Below, in pieces: positions 1 through 8,814 of a stretch of DNA of 64,000 bases. The position numbers were made by a program, and so were the translations under genes. Under the pieces are notes generated by a model. That model was not told the DNA's origin and ran no database searches. It worked only from the letters and a program-made list of their open reading frames with translations. The DNA is from Deltaproteobacteria bacterium (GTDB lineage Bacteria; Desulfobacterota; Desulfobacteria; Desulfobacterales; SpSt-501). Position 1 is the first letter of the stretch. Every line of letters begins with the position of its first letter. The DNA lies in contig JACRCN010000073.1 of the NCBI GenBank assembly GCA_016219005.1, positions 1 through 64,000 on the forward strand. The letters are read 5' to 3'.

Positions 1-1
1 C

Positions 2-1354
2 TTTTCGGCGCCGGTTGCCGTGACCGCCAACACGACCTACGTGATCTCCTATCACACGAACACCGGACATTACGCCATCAATCAAGGCTACTTTGCCTCA
101 GCCACTAACAAGTCTCCCCTGCGCGCCCTGGCCAACGGGGAAGACGGCGGCAACGGCGTATACAAGTATGGTGCGTCTGCATTCCCGGCCCAGACATGGT
201 CTTCCAGCAACTACTGGGTGGACGTGGTCTTCAAGACCGCGGGAACGACCCAAGCGGTGGCTGCAAGTGCCGGCACCAGCACGGGGACGCTGGCGACTAC
301 GGCCCCCGCGACCAGCGCAACGGCAATCGCCCCGGTCTCCGGGTCTGGAACAACCGCCACGGCAGCGGCGACGTCAGCGTCCGGAACTGCGCTTTCCGGT
401 GGCAGTACCAGTGTGGCCACCTCGCCCGCTGAGGTCCCCAATACCAGTGACGGCGTCCAGGCAGCGAAGCAACCGCCCGCTGCTCCTGTACCGGTCTTAC
501 CCGCGAACGACGAGATCGTAACCGTTCAGCCGACGCTCAAGACCGGTGCCTTCCAGCACCCGGACGCCGGGGAAAGCCATGCCGAAACCCGTTGGCAGGT
601 GTTTCGGGACGATGACAGTACCTGCGTTCTCGACATCCAGACTAGCGATTGCCTGACCAGCCTGACCGTGCCGAAATTGGTGCTTGAGATGGGTGCGGCC
701 TATTTCTGGCGGGCACAGTTCATTGACGGCGATGGTGATGTATCGGAATGGTCCGACTACGGGTATTTCTCCACCGAGACAACCGAAGCCGATCTTAATG
801 TCAATGGCATCCCCGATCTCCAGGAGGTCGGGCGAACGGCTGACCTGGATAAGGACGGGGTGAGAGATTTCCGGCAGCCGGATATCAAGTCGGTCAAGGT
901 TCCGGGCACCGGAGTTCAGGTCGGCGTCAGCATCAGGGGTTGCCCCACGGCGCTGGCCATCGAGGCGGTGGAATCGGAAGATCCGCAGCAGCCAGGCTCG
1001 GTTGCCTCCGGTAAACCCGGCAGCATGCCCTTTGGCCTGATCAACTTTAGAATTGCCGTGGCCAAGCCTGGCGACCCGGCGGTGGTGAAACTTTATTTTT
1101 CTCAAGCCGCACCGGCTTCCAGTAAATGGTATAAGTATGACCCGGTCGCCGGGAGTTGGTATGATTTCTCGGCCTATGCGAAATTCGCAGCCGACCGTTT
1201 CTCGGTCACCTTGACCCTGACGGACGGGGGAGCCGGGGATGCCGACGGGGTCGCCAACGGCTTCATCGTCGACCCGGCGGGGATTGTGGAAGTGGAGGGC
1301 GGAATCGTCAGCGGTGGCGAAAATCCCCGGCAAAACCCGCAGCGCAGGCAGTAA
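2..1354 (+). CDS. C-terminal part of a DUF4082 / choice-of-anchor U surface protein (5' end outside window)
   Basis: The frame is open from the first bases of the window, so the start lies upstream. The first ~75 residues match the end of a DUF4082 domain (TTYVISYHTNTGHYA, then SNYWVDVVF). A Thr/Ser/Ala-rich linker follows, then a fibronectin-like segment (TRWQVFRDDDS, YFWRAQFIDGDGDVSEWS). The last part has the choice-of-anchor U signature (KWYKYDPVAGSWYDFS, then GDADGVANGFIVDPAGI). These modules occur in large secreted or cell-surface proteins, often near carbohydrate-binding or adhesin domains, so an extracellular role is inferred and the ligand is unknown. The usual Gly-rich Cys-containing anchor tail is missing. 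The frame stops at TAA just before two hairpins, and a Gly-rich tail continues in another frame. Confidence 0.8.
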   Translation, partial: FSAPVAVTANTTYVISYHTNTGHYAINQGYFASATNKSPLRALANGEDGGNGVYKYGASAFPAQTWSSSNYWVDVVFKTAGTTQAVAASAGTSTGTLATTAPATSATAIAPVSGSGTTATAAATSASGTALSGGSTSVATSPAEVPNTSDGVQAAKQPPAAPVPVLPANDEIVTVQPTLKTGAFQHPDAGESHAETRWQVFRDDDSTCVLDIQTSDCLTSLTVPKLVLEMGAAYFWRAQFIDGDGDVSEWSDYGYFSTETTEADLNVNGIPDLQEVGRTADLDKDGVRDFRQPDIKSVKVPGTGVQVGVSIRGCPTALAIEAVESEDPQQPGSVASGKPGSMPFGLINFRIAVAKPGDPAVVKLYFSQAAPASSKWYKYDPVAGSWYDFSAYAKFAADRFSVTLTLTDGGAGDADGVANGFIVDPAGIVEVEGGIVSGGENPRQNPQRRQ

Positions 1355-1376
1355 CGGCAGTAGCGGCGTGGGGGGT

Positions 1377-1433
1377 GGCGGTTTCGTCGAAACCGCCACC
1401 GGCAGCGGGGTGGGCGAAACCCCGCTGCCTTTT
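1377..1433 (+). terminator. tandem hairpins, second is a rho-independent terminator
   Basis: Two perfect inverted repeats follow the stop codon. The first is GGCGGTTTC/GAAACCGCC with a 3-nt loop (1377-1397). The second is GGCAGCGGGGT with ACCCCGCTGCC, followed by TTTT (1401-1433). The second has the form of an intrinsic terminator for the surface-protein gene. Confidence 0.75.
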
Positions 1434-1513
1434 CAAATATCAGGCTTTTGAATGCTGATGCGCCTAATGCTTCGGGCAAGGCCCAGGGCTTTACGCCAGG
1501 GGCCGAGGAGGGA

Positions 1514-2017
1514 ATGATGCAGATGGTCGCCGAGTTAAAAATGTTGCTGTTGGAGATACTCGAGTCCGCGTGTCAAAATGGAGACGTGCACGCCACTCAG
1601 CAGTTGGGCGTCAATATGTCCAATGCCGTGAAACGCGAAGGCGTGATGATTATCCAGAATCAGAATGTTGAAGTGCTTGCTCGTATCATGCCGTCCATGG
1701 TGAAGACGCTGAAGCTCTGCGATGCCATGGAATCGAGCTGGCGCAGTCAGGGTGCGATCACGATTGACGCGCAACAGCCGCAGCTTCCGGCGCCTGCGGA
1801 CGAAGATGACACGGACCCGATCGATGCATGCTGCGCATGGCTGTATGAGAACCGTATCCAGTGGCAGGACATGCAGGATCTGATGAAGGCGCGCTATCTG
1901 GAGTACGTGATCAATCGTTTCAAGACAAAGACCGAAGCTGCCAAGTGGCTCGGGGTCGGCAGCACCTATCTGTGCAAGCTGTCCAAAACAACAGCGCATG
2001 CCGTCAGCCAGAACTGA
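1514..2017 (+). CDS. Fis-type helix-turn-helix DNA-binding protein
   Basis: The start is set at the ATG at 1514 because GAGGAGGGA lies directly upstream; the frame extends 22 codons further up without a comparable site. The 167-residue product has a predicted helical N-terminal half (ELKMLLLEILESACQNGD) of no recognised family and an acidic linker (PADEDDTDPID). The C-terminus has the Fis/NtrC-type helix-turn-helix pattern (YLEYVINRFKTKTEAAKWLG, then STYLCKLSK). It is probably a small transcription regulator or nucleoid-type protein. Targets cannot be inferred. It stands alone between the surface-protein terminator and a convergent aldo/keto reductase gene. Confidence 0.6.
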   Translation: MMQMVAELKMLLLEILESACQNGDVHATQQLGVNMSNAVKREGVMIIQNQNVEVLARIMPSMVKTLKLCDAMESSWRSQGAITIDAQQPQLPAPADEDDTDPIDACCAWLYENRIQWQDMQDLMKARYLEYVINRFKTKTEAAKWLGVGSTYLCKLSKTTAHAVSQN

Positions 2018-2075
2018 ACGACGGACAGTCGGCGAGGGAGTTTGCACCCGCGATCCGGCGGCAACCTGGCTGCAC

Positions 2076-3038
2076 TCAGAAATTCCACTGCACCGGGTTG
2101 CCGTCGAGATGGTCGGTCACGCTGCGGCTGACGGCGTCCATTTCGGCCAGAATCTCCGGTGGCAGAACGATGTCGCCGGCGTGGGCGTTCTCTGCGGCTT
2201 GCGCGGCGTTGCGGGCGCCGGCGATGGCGCAGATGTTGGGGTGGGATATCACCCAGGCCAGGGCGAGCTGCGCCAATGTGATCCCTTTGCGCTCCGCGAT
2301 CGGTCGCAGACGGTCTAGAGCCTGCTGGACACGGGCGAGCAAGTCGGGCTGAATGAGGCGATGCCCGGAGCGGTGATCCCCTTTCTCGAAGCGGTGCTGC
2401 GGGCCGAACCTGCCGGTCAGGATTCCCTGGGCCATGGGTGAATAGGCGAGGATCGTGATGTGGTTGGCCTGGCAGTAAGGCATGGCGTCTTTTTCGACGT
2501 GGCGCCAGAAAAGCGAGTAGGGGGGCTGGAAGCTGTCGATGCGGCCGAAGCCTCCGGCCTCCTCGAGTTGGGCGCGTGAAAAATTCGACACCCCGATGGC
2601 CCGGATCTTCCCCTGAGCCTTGAGGTCGTTCAGCGCCCGCATGGTCTCCTCGATCGGCACCGGCCGGCTGCCCCAGGAGCCCGAGGGCCAGTGGATCTGA
2701 TAGAGGTCGATGCGGTCGGTTTTCAGATTTTTGAGGGACCGGTTGCAGGCGGCGATCACCTGGCCATACTGCAGGTGATTGGAAAAAACCTTCGTCATGT
2801 ACACGACCTGGTCGCGGATGCCGGCGGTGGCGGCCGCAAGCATTCGCTCGGAGTGCCCCTTCCCGTACATCTCGGCCGTGTCGAAGACATTGATTCCGGC
2901 CTCCACCGCGGCGTGGACGGCTCGGCGGATTTCCGTGTCGTCGATGCCGGTCCACATCTCTTTTCCCGCCTGCCACATGCCCATCGCGATCGGCGAAATC
3001 TGGATGTCCGATATCCCCAGCCGGTGTGTTGCGCCCAT
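2076..3038 (-). CDS. aldo/keto reductase (AKR family)
   Basis: A 320-residue cytosolic NAD(P)H-dependent oxidoreductase with a TIM-barrel fold. The catalytic tetrad can be read as Asp53 and Tyr58 (FDTAEMYGKG), Lys83 (MTKVF) and His116 (YQIHWP). The pattern RAIGVSNFS and the C-terminal cofactor segment (AIAGARNAAQAAEN) also fit the family. The start at 3038 is chosen because AAGGAGAC precedes ATGGGCGC; the frame continues 41 codons upstream with no family similarity. The substrate cannot be told from sequence. The gene is transcribed alone, divergent from the J-domain gene. Confidence 0.88.
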   Translation of the reverse strand: MGATHRLGISDIQISPIAMGMWQAGKEMWTGIDDTEIRRAVHAAVEAGINVFDTAEMYGKGHSERMLAAATAGIRDQVVYMTKVFSNHLQYGQVIAACNRSLKNLKTDRIDLYQIHWPSGSWGSRPVPIEETMRALNDLKAQGKIRAIGVSNFSRAQLEEAGGFGRIDSFQPPYSLFWRHVEKDAMPYCQANHITILAYSPMAQGILTGRFGPQHRFEKGDHRSGHRLIQPDLLARVQQALDRLRPIAERKGITLAQLALAWVISHPNICAIAGARNAAQAAENAHAGDIVLPPEILAEMDAVSRSVTDHLDGNPVQWNF

Positions 3039-3180
3039 TATCGAGTCTCCTTCCATGGCAATGTCAGGAACGGATTCTATGAACGATTCAAGGAAAACAC
3101 AAGCCGGAAGGCCATAGCAGCACTTGGATTGACAGCGCCGGGAGCCAGACGTATATCTCAACCATCAAAGGAGTCCATGC

Positions 3181-4185
3181 GTGTATCTCGCATCCACCAC
3201 CGCCGGCGGGAAGCTGCATTTTACCATCCGGGAATCCTACCTGGGGGGAGGCGTCTATCTGCACCGGGAGCTTTTCGATCTGGGCCCGACGCCCGGCAGG
3301 TTCATCGTCTATCCCGGCGGAAACGCCTTTTACGTGGACGAGGCGGTGGAGAATGCCATTCGCGCCCATGGCACCGAAGCCAGCCAGGAAGATCTGGAGA
3401 CCATCTTCTGGCCGTTTGTCAGGCCCGATATTCGTTACAAACTGGAGCCCTTCCGGCGTCAGGAGCGCCGGTTGAAGGACGATCGCCATGCCAAGCAGAT
3501 CCCCCGGCCGGAGGGTGTGCACCTTTTCGACAAGCGTCGAATTTGCTTTCTGAAATTCGGCCAGATGGAGCAGCGCTCCTTGAGCCGTCTGCCGGCCTCC
3601 GCCATCCGATTGCTGCAGGACAAGTCCCGCGACGAGATCGAGCAGGGGTTCCTGCAGATGGAAAAGGCTTTGCGGCCGCGTGAGATAAAGACCTATACCT
3701 ATGTCATCTTTGATCTGCAGCAGCACTTCACCCAGCGTTTTGCCAAAGACACACCCGAGCTTCTCGACCAGGATGACGTCGACCGCTGTTTCATTGAGGC
3801 GATCTGCAAGCTCCATGAGGATCCCGGGTTCTGGTTCGGGATTTCAACCGGAGGGCGTCTGCACGACTACCTGGTCCGCTACGTGCTGATGTTTTTCGAC
3901 CACGACTACGCCTCGCGCTCCCTGTTTGACGACTATCTCCGGGACTTCATGAACCGCCACCGCGAGTACCGTCCACCGGAGTCGGTGATCGTCAGCATGG
4001 AGGAAGCCGGCCGCATTTTCGACCAGAGCCGCGAGGCTCTGAAAAAATTGACCCGCCGGGAGCTCGGCCGGCTCTACCGCCGGCGGGCCCAGGACCTGCA
4101 CCCGGACAAGGGCGGGGACCACGAGGCGTTTCTGCGTCTGACGGCGGCCTATCACAAGCTTCTGCGTGCGAAGAAAGGAGCCTGA
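3181..4185 (+). CDS. orphan J-domain protein (C-terminal DnaJ domain)
   Basis: A 334-residue protein whose last ~60 residues form a J domain: LYRRRAQDLHPDKGG with the HPD triplet at residues 307-309, then FLRLTAAYHKLL. The first ~270 residues match no family I recognise and contain a basic patch (RRQERRLKDDRHAKQ). J domains stimulate Hsp70 ATPase, so this may recruit DnaK to a specific client. No Gly/Phe or zinc-finger region of true DnaJ is present. Start is GTG at 3181 with AAAGGA 8 nt upstream; an ATG at 3177 is in the wrong frame. The next gene begins 3 nt after the stop, so they are likely cotranscribed. Confidence 0.75.
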   Translation: MYLASTTAGGKLHFTIRESYLGGGVYLHRELFDLGPTPGRFIVYPGGNAFYVDEAVENAIRAHGTEASQEDLETIFWPFVRPDIRYKLEPFRRQERRLKDDRHAKQIPRPEGVHLFDKRRICFLKFGQMEQRSLSRLPASAIRLLQDKSRDEIEQGFLQMEKALRPREIKTYTYVIFDLQQHFTQRFAKDTPELLDQDDVDRCFIEAICKLHEDPGFWFGISTGGRLHDYLVRYVLMFFDHDYASRSLFDDYLRDFMNRHREYRPPESVIVSMEEAGRIFDQSREALKKLTRRELGRLYRRRAQDLHPDKGGDHEAFLRLTAAYHKLLRAKKGA

Positions 4186-4187
4186 CG

Positions 4188-5369
4188 GTGACGACATCGA
4201 GTTTTCGATCGGATGGTGTGTTCGATTTCGACGAGGTGATCGATCGGCGCGGCAGCGCCAGCGAGAAGTGGGAAAAGTACCGGAGCCGGGACATCATCCC
4301 GATGTGGGTGGCCGACATGGATTTCCGCTCGCCGCCGGCCGTCATCGAAGCGCTGCACCGCCGCACCGAGCACGGCGTGTTCGGATACACCGGGCCGCCG
4401 TCGGAGTTGGTCGAGGCCACGCGATCCATGCTGGACCGTGAATACGGCTGGCAGGTCGACCCCGATTGGATCGTCTGGCTGCCGGGGCTCGTGAGCGGCC
4501 TGAACGTCACCTGCCGGGCGGTGGGTGAGGACGGGGATGAGGTGCTGACACTGGTCCCGGTGTATCCTCCGTTTTTGTCTGCACCGGGGTATTCGCGGCG
4601 GGGGGTGGTGCGCGTTCCGCTGCGGGAGGAAAACAACCGCTGGGGCCTCGATTTCGAACGGCTGGAAGCCGCCGTCACCCCTCGCACGCGCCTGTTCATG
4701 CTCTGCAACCCGCACAACCCGGTCGGCCGCGTCTTCGACCGCGGGGAGCTTCAGGGGCTGGCCGACTTCTGCCTGCAGCGCGGTATCGTTATCTGTGCGG
4801 ACGAGATTCACTGCGGGCTTTTGCTCGATCCGGGCAAACGCCACATCCCGATCGCGACCCTCGGTTCCGAGGTCGCGCAGAGCACCATTACCCTGATGGC
4901 CCCAAGCAAGACCTTCAACACCGCCGGCCTGGGGTGCGCGTTTGCCGTGATTCCATCGGATACTCTGCGGAGCAGGTTCCGGCTGGCCAAGGCCGGGATC
5001 GTGCCGATGCTCAACCCCTACGGGTACCTTGCGGCCAGGGTGGCCTACCGGGATTGCGCCGATTGGCACGCGGCGCTGATCGATTACCTGAAGGCGAACC
5101 GCGACACATTGGCCGAGGCCCTGGGGCGGATGAACGGCAGGCTCAGCATGGCACCCGTGGAGGCGACGTATCTGGCCTGGATCGACATGCGCGGGACCGG
5201 CATTCCCGGCCCGGTGCGCTTCTTCGAAGAAGCGGGGGTGGGTCTGCAGGACGGACGCGACTTCGACGGGGCAGGTTTCGTGCGCCTGAATTTCGGCTGC
5301 CCGCGTTCGGTTCTGAAAGAGGCGCTGGCGCGGATGAGCCGTGCGCTCGAAACGCTGCCTGGCGGGTGA
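4188..5369 (+). CDS. PatB/MalY-type pyridoxal-phosphate C-S lyase (aminotransferase class I/II fold)
   Basis: A 393-residue PLP enzyme of the MalY/PatB branch, which cleaves cystathionine or related C-S bonds (beta-elimination). Visible marks are IPMWVADMDF near the N-terminus, the cofactor-contact motif LCNPHNPVGR, ADEIHCGLLL, and Schiff-base Lys241 in MAPSKTFNTAGL. The C-terminal Arg motif is FVRLNFGCPR. Start is GTG at 4188, two bases after the J-domain stop, with the ribosome site AAAGGAG inside the end of that gene. Family-level assignment is firm. Whether it serves methionine synthesis, sulfide release or another amino acid cannot be decided. Confidence 0.88.
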   Translation: MTTSSFRSDGVFDFDEVIDRRGSASEKWEKYRSRDIIPMWVADMDFRSPPAVIEALHRRTEHGVFGYTGPPSELVEATRSMLDREYGWQVDPDWIVWLPGLVSGLNVTCRAVGEDGDEVLTLVPVYPPFLSAPGYSRRGVVRVPLREENNRWGLDFERLEAAVTPRTRLFMLCNPHNPVGRVFDRGELQGLADFCLQRGIVICADEIHCGLLLDPGKRHIPIATLGSEVAQSTITLMAPSKTFNTAGLGCAFAVIPSDTLRSRFRLAKAGIVPMLNPYGYLAARVAYRDCADWHAALIDYLKANRDTLAEALGRMNGRLSMAPVEATYLAWIDMRGTGIPGPVRFFEEAGVGLQDGRDFDGAGFVRLNFGCPRSVLKEALARMSRALETLPGG

Positions 5370-5493
5370 AGGAGGCGCGGGGGATCAAGACGGCTTACGG
5401 CAGCGCCGTGCCCCGGCCATCAGGCCGGCTGCCGCCTTCTTTTGCGGCAGCGAGTGGATGGCGCGCCGTTGGGACTTGCCCTGCGGGAAAAAC

Positions 5494-5537
5494 AAATCCC
5501 CCTTCGCCCTTTCTGTCAAAGGGGCGAAGGGGGATTT
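5494..5537. repeat. long perfect palindrome, possible bidirectional terminator / interspersed palindromic element
   Basis: AAATCCCCCTTCGCCC is inverted around a short loop and sits between two convergent genes. It would fold into a ~16-bp stem on either strand. It contains a CCCCTTT/AAAGGGG core also present in a second palindrome at 40521-40562, which suggests a dispersed palindromic element reused as a terminator. Confidence 0.6.
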
Positions 5538-5590
5538 GGGCTTTGCCGCAACGATGATAGCGTCCTGCGGCGTCGCGTCAGGATTCCTAA

Positions 5591-7882
5591 CTAATCCGAC
5601 TCATAGGCGCCGATATCAACCGAGACGCCAGTGAGCCGTGGACCGCCTTCAAAATCGGATTCCGGCAATACCGAGACATCCAAGCTGCCGGCATCGATGC
5701 AGGGGGATCCCGCCTGTAAATGGAAGTCCTCCTGCAGCGGATCCACAAATAACGGGTCTATGCGGATATTCCCGTTGCCCGTTTCGTATCCGGCCTGGTT
5801 GATGTCGCAATAGGCGATCGTCGTGCCGCTGGAGTAGTTGTTGTAAACCTGCGGGGCCACGGTCGCGGTGTTGCCCCACAGAATGCTGTTGGCGATGACC
5901 GTGGTGGCCAGAAAATTATAAATCGCGCCACCGCCGTTGGCGGGATAGCGGGTGCTGTTGCGGCTGAAGGTGCAATTGGCGATGACGGCTCCGGTGCCGC
6001 GGGTGAACACCGCGCCGCCGCCGGTGGTGCCGCTGGCGCTTGCGCCGGCAGTGTTCTCAGAAAAGATGCAATTGACGATGCTGACAGCGGATGCTTCCGT
6101 GTAAACCGCGCCGCCGCTCATTTTGGCCATGTTGCCCGAGAAGGCACAGTTGCGCAGGATTCCGGCGGCGTTCTTGGAATAAACAGCCCCGCCGTAGCTG
6201 GCGACATTGGCTTCAAACCGGCAGTCTTCCAGCGTGAAGCGACTGGAGGGCTGCGCCATCAGCGCACCGCCGTTGGAAGTGTTGCCGAAGCTGAATACGA
6301 AGCCGCTGACCGTTATCCCATCTGCGGCCAAGCTCAGGCAGCGGCCGCTGTCCGGAGCGTCCAGAAGCGTCGGCCGGTTCCGCCAGTCGCGTTGATCTCG
6401 GCTGCGCTCGTTTCCGGCGAACCCTCCATACAGGGCGATCGGCTTGTCGATGACGAGTTCGGCTGTCAGGCTATAGGTTCCCTCCTTCACCCAGATCTCC
6501 TGTCCATCCGTCACGGCGGCCATGGCCTGCTGCAGGGTGGCGAAAGCGGCTTTCCAGCTCGTGCCGTTGCCGGCTTTGCTCGGGTCGACGAACCATACGC
6601 CCTCCGGCGCGGATTCCACTTCGTCCGCACCGATATCCCAGGCGGCTTCCTCCGCGCGGTCGGTTCCGTCAATGTCGAGTGTAGCGGGATCTGCCGGCGG
6701 AGCGCCGGCAGCGTTTGCCAGGAGGCTGACGGTTGTCGTTGCCGCTATCAGGTTCTTGCCGGTATCGATGGCCGCGGAGGTCTCCTTCAGATGAAAATCC
6801 TCGGCTCCGGGCGCGATTGAGACGAACTGGTCCAGCGCGGTGAGAAGCACCATGGATCCCACGCCGGCAGCCGTTGCGTCGGAGGAGATGTTGTTCGACT
6901 GGCTGCCGCGGCGGATGGCGAAGTCTTGGCGGTTGCCCATGGACAGGGTGTTCACGGCTGAAATGCGGCCATGCCCCTCGTCGACCCCTTTCCCTTTCAT
7001 GCCGAAAATGGTGCAATTTTCGACGGTGGCCTTGGACGTCTTCCAGCGGGTGACGATTCCGGCCGTGCCGCCGTCGTAAATGACGCAATTGCGGGCCAGG
7101 AAATCGCTGTGCATGCCGCCCTTGATGCCAAAACTCTCACGGTGACGCACACTGAAATCGTGAATCAGCAGCCGCTCCAGGATGACGCCGCGCGCATGCC
7201 GGACGACCACCGCCCCAGGCGCATGGCAGGGCCCGAAATTTTTCAACTCCAACCCATCCACACGCGTGTAATCGTCCTCGATGAGGATCCCGCAGCGGGT
7301 GCGGTTCAAACCGTCCAGAACAACGCCGGTCCCGGCCGCGCCCTTGTGCTGGGCTGTTTCGGCAGCCGTGAGCCACATGAAATGCTCGGGATCGGTTTTG
7401 GAGCCTCGAATGTGGGCCAGCTCCCAGTGGTGCTTCCTGACAGTGAACGGACCATCGTTGTAGCAAATGCCCACTTCCAGGCGGTCTTCTCTGACCAGGT
7501 TGCCGTTGCGGTCGTTGACCCAGGCCTGGATGGAGGTGTAGGCGCGACGGATGCCGAACTCCTGATCGGCGTGCTCTTTTTGGGCCGCCTCCTGCAGGGT
7601 CACCTCGGTATCGCTATCCCGGCTCAGGATGTACAGCTCTTCGTCGTCGATGACGATTTCATCCCCGCGGCCGACGGTGTCGGGCAGACGGCCGCCGCCG
7701 GCGAAGGTGACTTTCGCCTGACCTATGCCGACCGAGGCGGTGCCGGCGTTGAACAGATCGACGTTCTGGGTGCCGATGGACCGGTGGTTGACCACCACCG
7801 CCTCCGCCGGTGGCGCAGCCCAAAGCGCGCCGGCTATCATGAATAAGATCAGCGCATTGACGAAAGCCCTGCGGGTGTTCAT
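5591..7882 (-). CDS. secreted right-handed beta-helix protein with choice-of-anchor Q domains
   Basis: A 763-residue exported protein. A signal peptide is clear (RRAFVNALILFMIAGALWA, then AEAVV). The body consists of repeated short beta-strand turns typical of a parallel beta-helix (VIYDGGTAGIVTRW, CTIFGMKGKG, NCAFSGNMAKMSGGAVYT, NCTFSRNSTRYPANGGGAI). The C-terminus has the choice-of-anchor Q signature (AGSPCIDAGSLDVS, then VSVDIGAYE). A second copy lies mid-protein (SAAIDTGKNL, then AAWDIGADE), so it looks like two beta-helix/anchor modules in tandem. It is probably a surface or extracellular polysaccharide-binding or lyase-like protein. No catalytic residues could be assigned. Confidence 0.8.
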   Translation of the reverse strand: MNTRRAFVNALILFMIAGALWAAPPAEAVVVNHRSIGTQNVDLFNAGTASVGIGQAKVTFAGGGRLPDTVGRGDEIVIDDEELYILSRDSDTEVTLQEAAQKEHADQEFGIRRAYTSIQAWVNDRNGNLVREDRLEVGICYNDGPFTVRKHHWELAHIRGSKTDPEHFMWLTAAETAQHKGAAGTGVVLDGLNRTRCGILIEDDYTRVDGLELKNFGPCHAPGAVVVRHARGVILERLLIHDFSVRHRESFGIKGGMHSDFLARNCVIYDGGTAGIVTRWKTSKATVENCTIFGMKGKGVDEGHGRISAVNTLSMGNRQDFAIRRGSQSNNISSDATAAGVGSMVLLTALDQFVSIAPGAEDFHLKETSAAIDTGKNLIAATTTVSLLANAAGAPPADPATLDIDGTDRAEEAAWDIGADEVESAPEGVWFVDPSKAGNGTSWKAAFATLQQAMAAVTDGQEIWVKEGTYSLTAELVIDKPIALYGGFAGNERSRDQRDWRNRPTLLDAPDSGRCLSLAADGITVSGFVFSFGNTSNGGALMAQPSSRFTLEDCRFEANVASYGGAVYSKNAAGILRNCAFSGNMAKMSGGAVYTEASAVSIVNCIFSENTAGASASGTTGGGAVFTRGTGAVIANCTFSRNSTRYPANGGGAIYNFLATTVIANSILWGNTATVAPQVYNNYSSGTTIAYCDINQAGYETGNGNIRIDPLFVDPLQEDFHLQAGSPCIDAGSLDVSVLPESDFEGGPRLTGVSVDIGAYESD

Positions 7883-8163
7883 ATCAGCCTCCTTTAGTGA
7901 TCGAAAAGAAACGTTTCAGATGGCGACACATGTCATCAAAGCAACAGCGATGCCAGGTCATTGATTTTTAAAAAGAGCACCCGGCAGATGACACCGGCGC
8001 AGGGATGCTGCAAGAATTCTCTGGGGAATAAGAGGGTTGGCTGCAACTCGGACGAAGTGTGCGAAAAACAACTCAGCAAACATAGACACCAACAAACCTT
8101 TACTGACAACGGCGGTGTAAACAGACTTACGGGGGTGAAATTGGTAGGATCAAGCGCCTGAAG

Positions 8164-8814
8164 TTAAATTCGGAAGAAATAGGGCAAGCTGAAGAGCGTT
8201 AAGTTGCCGAGAACGTGGATGGTGATCGGGACGAGCAGCTTATTTTCGATTTCATATGCCGTGGCGAACACCAGGCCGCCGACGAACTGCGGGATGGGGA
8301 CGCCGGAGGTGCCGGAGTGCATCAGGGTGAAAATCAGGGTGCTCAGGGCGAGTGCCGGCCAGAACCCCCAGCGCCGGAGATAGCCATAGATCAAACCCCG
8401 GAAAAAGATCTCTTCTGCAACCGGGCCGATGAACCCGCCGACCAGGAAAAGCAGCGCCGGGTTCGCCGCGCGTGTGACCGGGCTCGGATGAAGAAGCCGT
8501 AGCGGATCGATCCCCGCCGCCTGCAGCACGCTCGATCCGAGCGCGGTCAGAGCGCCGAATCCCGCCGACCAGATGAGGCCCCTGCGCAGGCCAGGCAGCC
8601 AACTTCCGCGGTCGAGGCCGATGTGGTCCCAGCCCTGCGGGCAGCCTGAAATGATCAGCGCCATCCAGGCGATGTCGATCAGGCGCGAGAGTGCGGTGCC
8701 GGTCAAGGGAGCAAGCCCCCACTGGCCGATACCCCAGTGGGCGAGGGCTTCGATCCCGACCCCCCCCGCCGTGGCGAGAGCGAGTGTTTTCAGCGCGACA
8801 CGGTTTGATTCCAT
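8164..8814 (-). CDS. CPBP family intramembrane metalloprotease (CAAX protease / Abi-like)
   Basis: A 216-residue integral membrane protein. The three family motifs are in order: EEIFFRG with the Glu pair at 134-135, FTLMH ending in His166, and HVLGN with His200 and Asn204. These residues form the metal-dependent active site of Rce1/CPBP proteases. The start overlaps the end of the upstream HEAT-repeat gene by 25 nt in another frame, so the two are translationally linked. Bacterial homologues act in peptide processing or immunity to bacteriocins, and the substrate here is unknown. Confidence 0.82.
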   Translation of the reverse strand: MESNRVALKTLALATAGGVGIEALAHWGIGQWGLAPLTGTALSRLIDIAWMALIISGCPQGWDHIGLDRGSWLPGLRRGLIWSAGFGALTALGSSVLQAAGIDPLRLLHPSPVTRAANPALLFLVGGFIGPVAEEIFFRGLIYGYLRRWGFWPALALSTLIFTLMHSGTSGVPIPQFVGGLVFATAYEIENKLLVPITIHVLGNLTLFSLPYFFRI

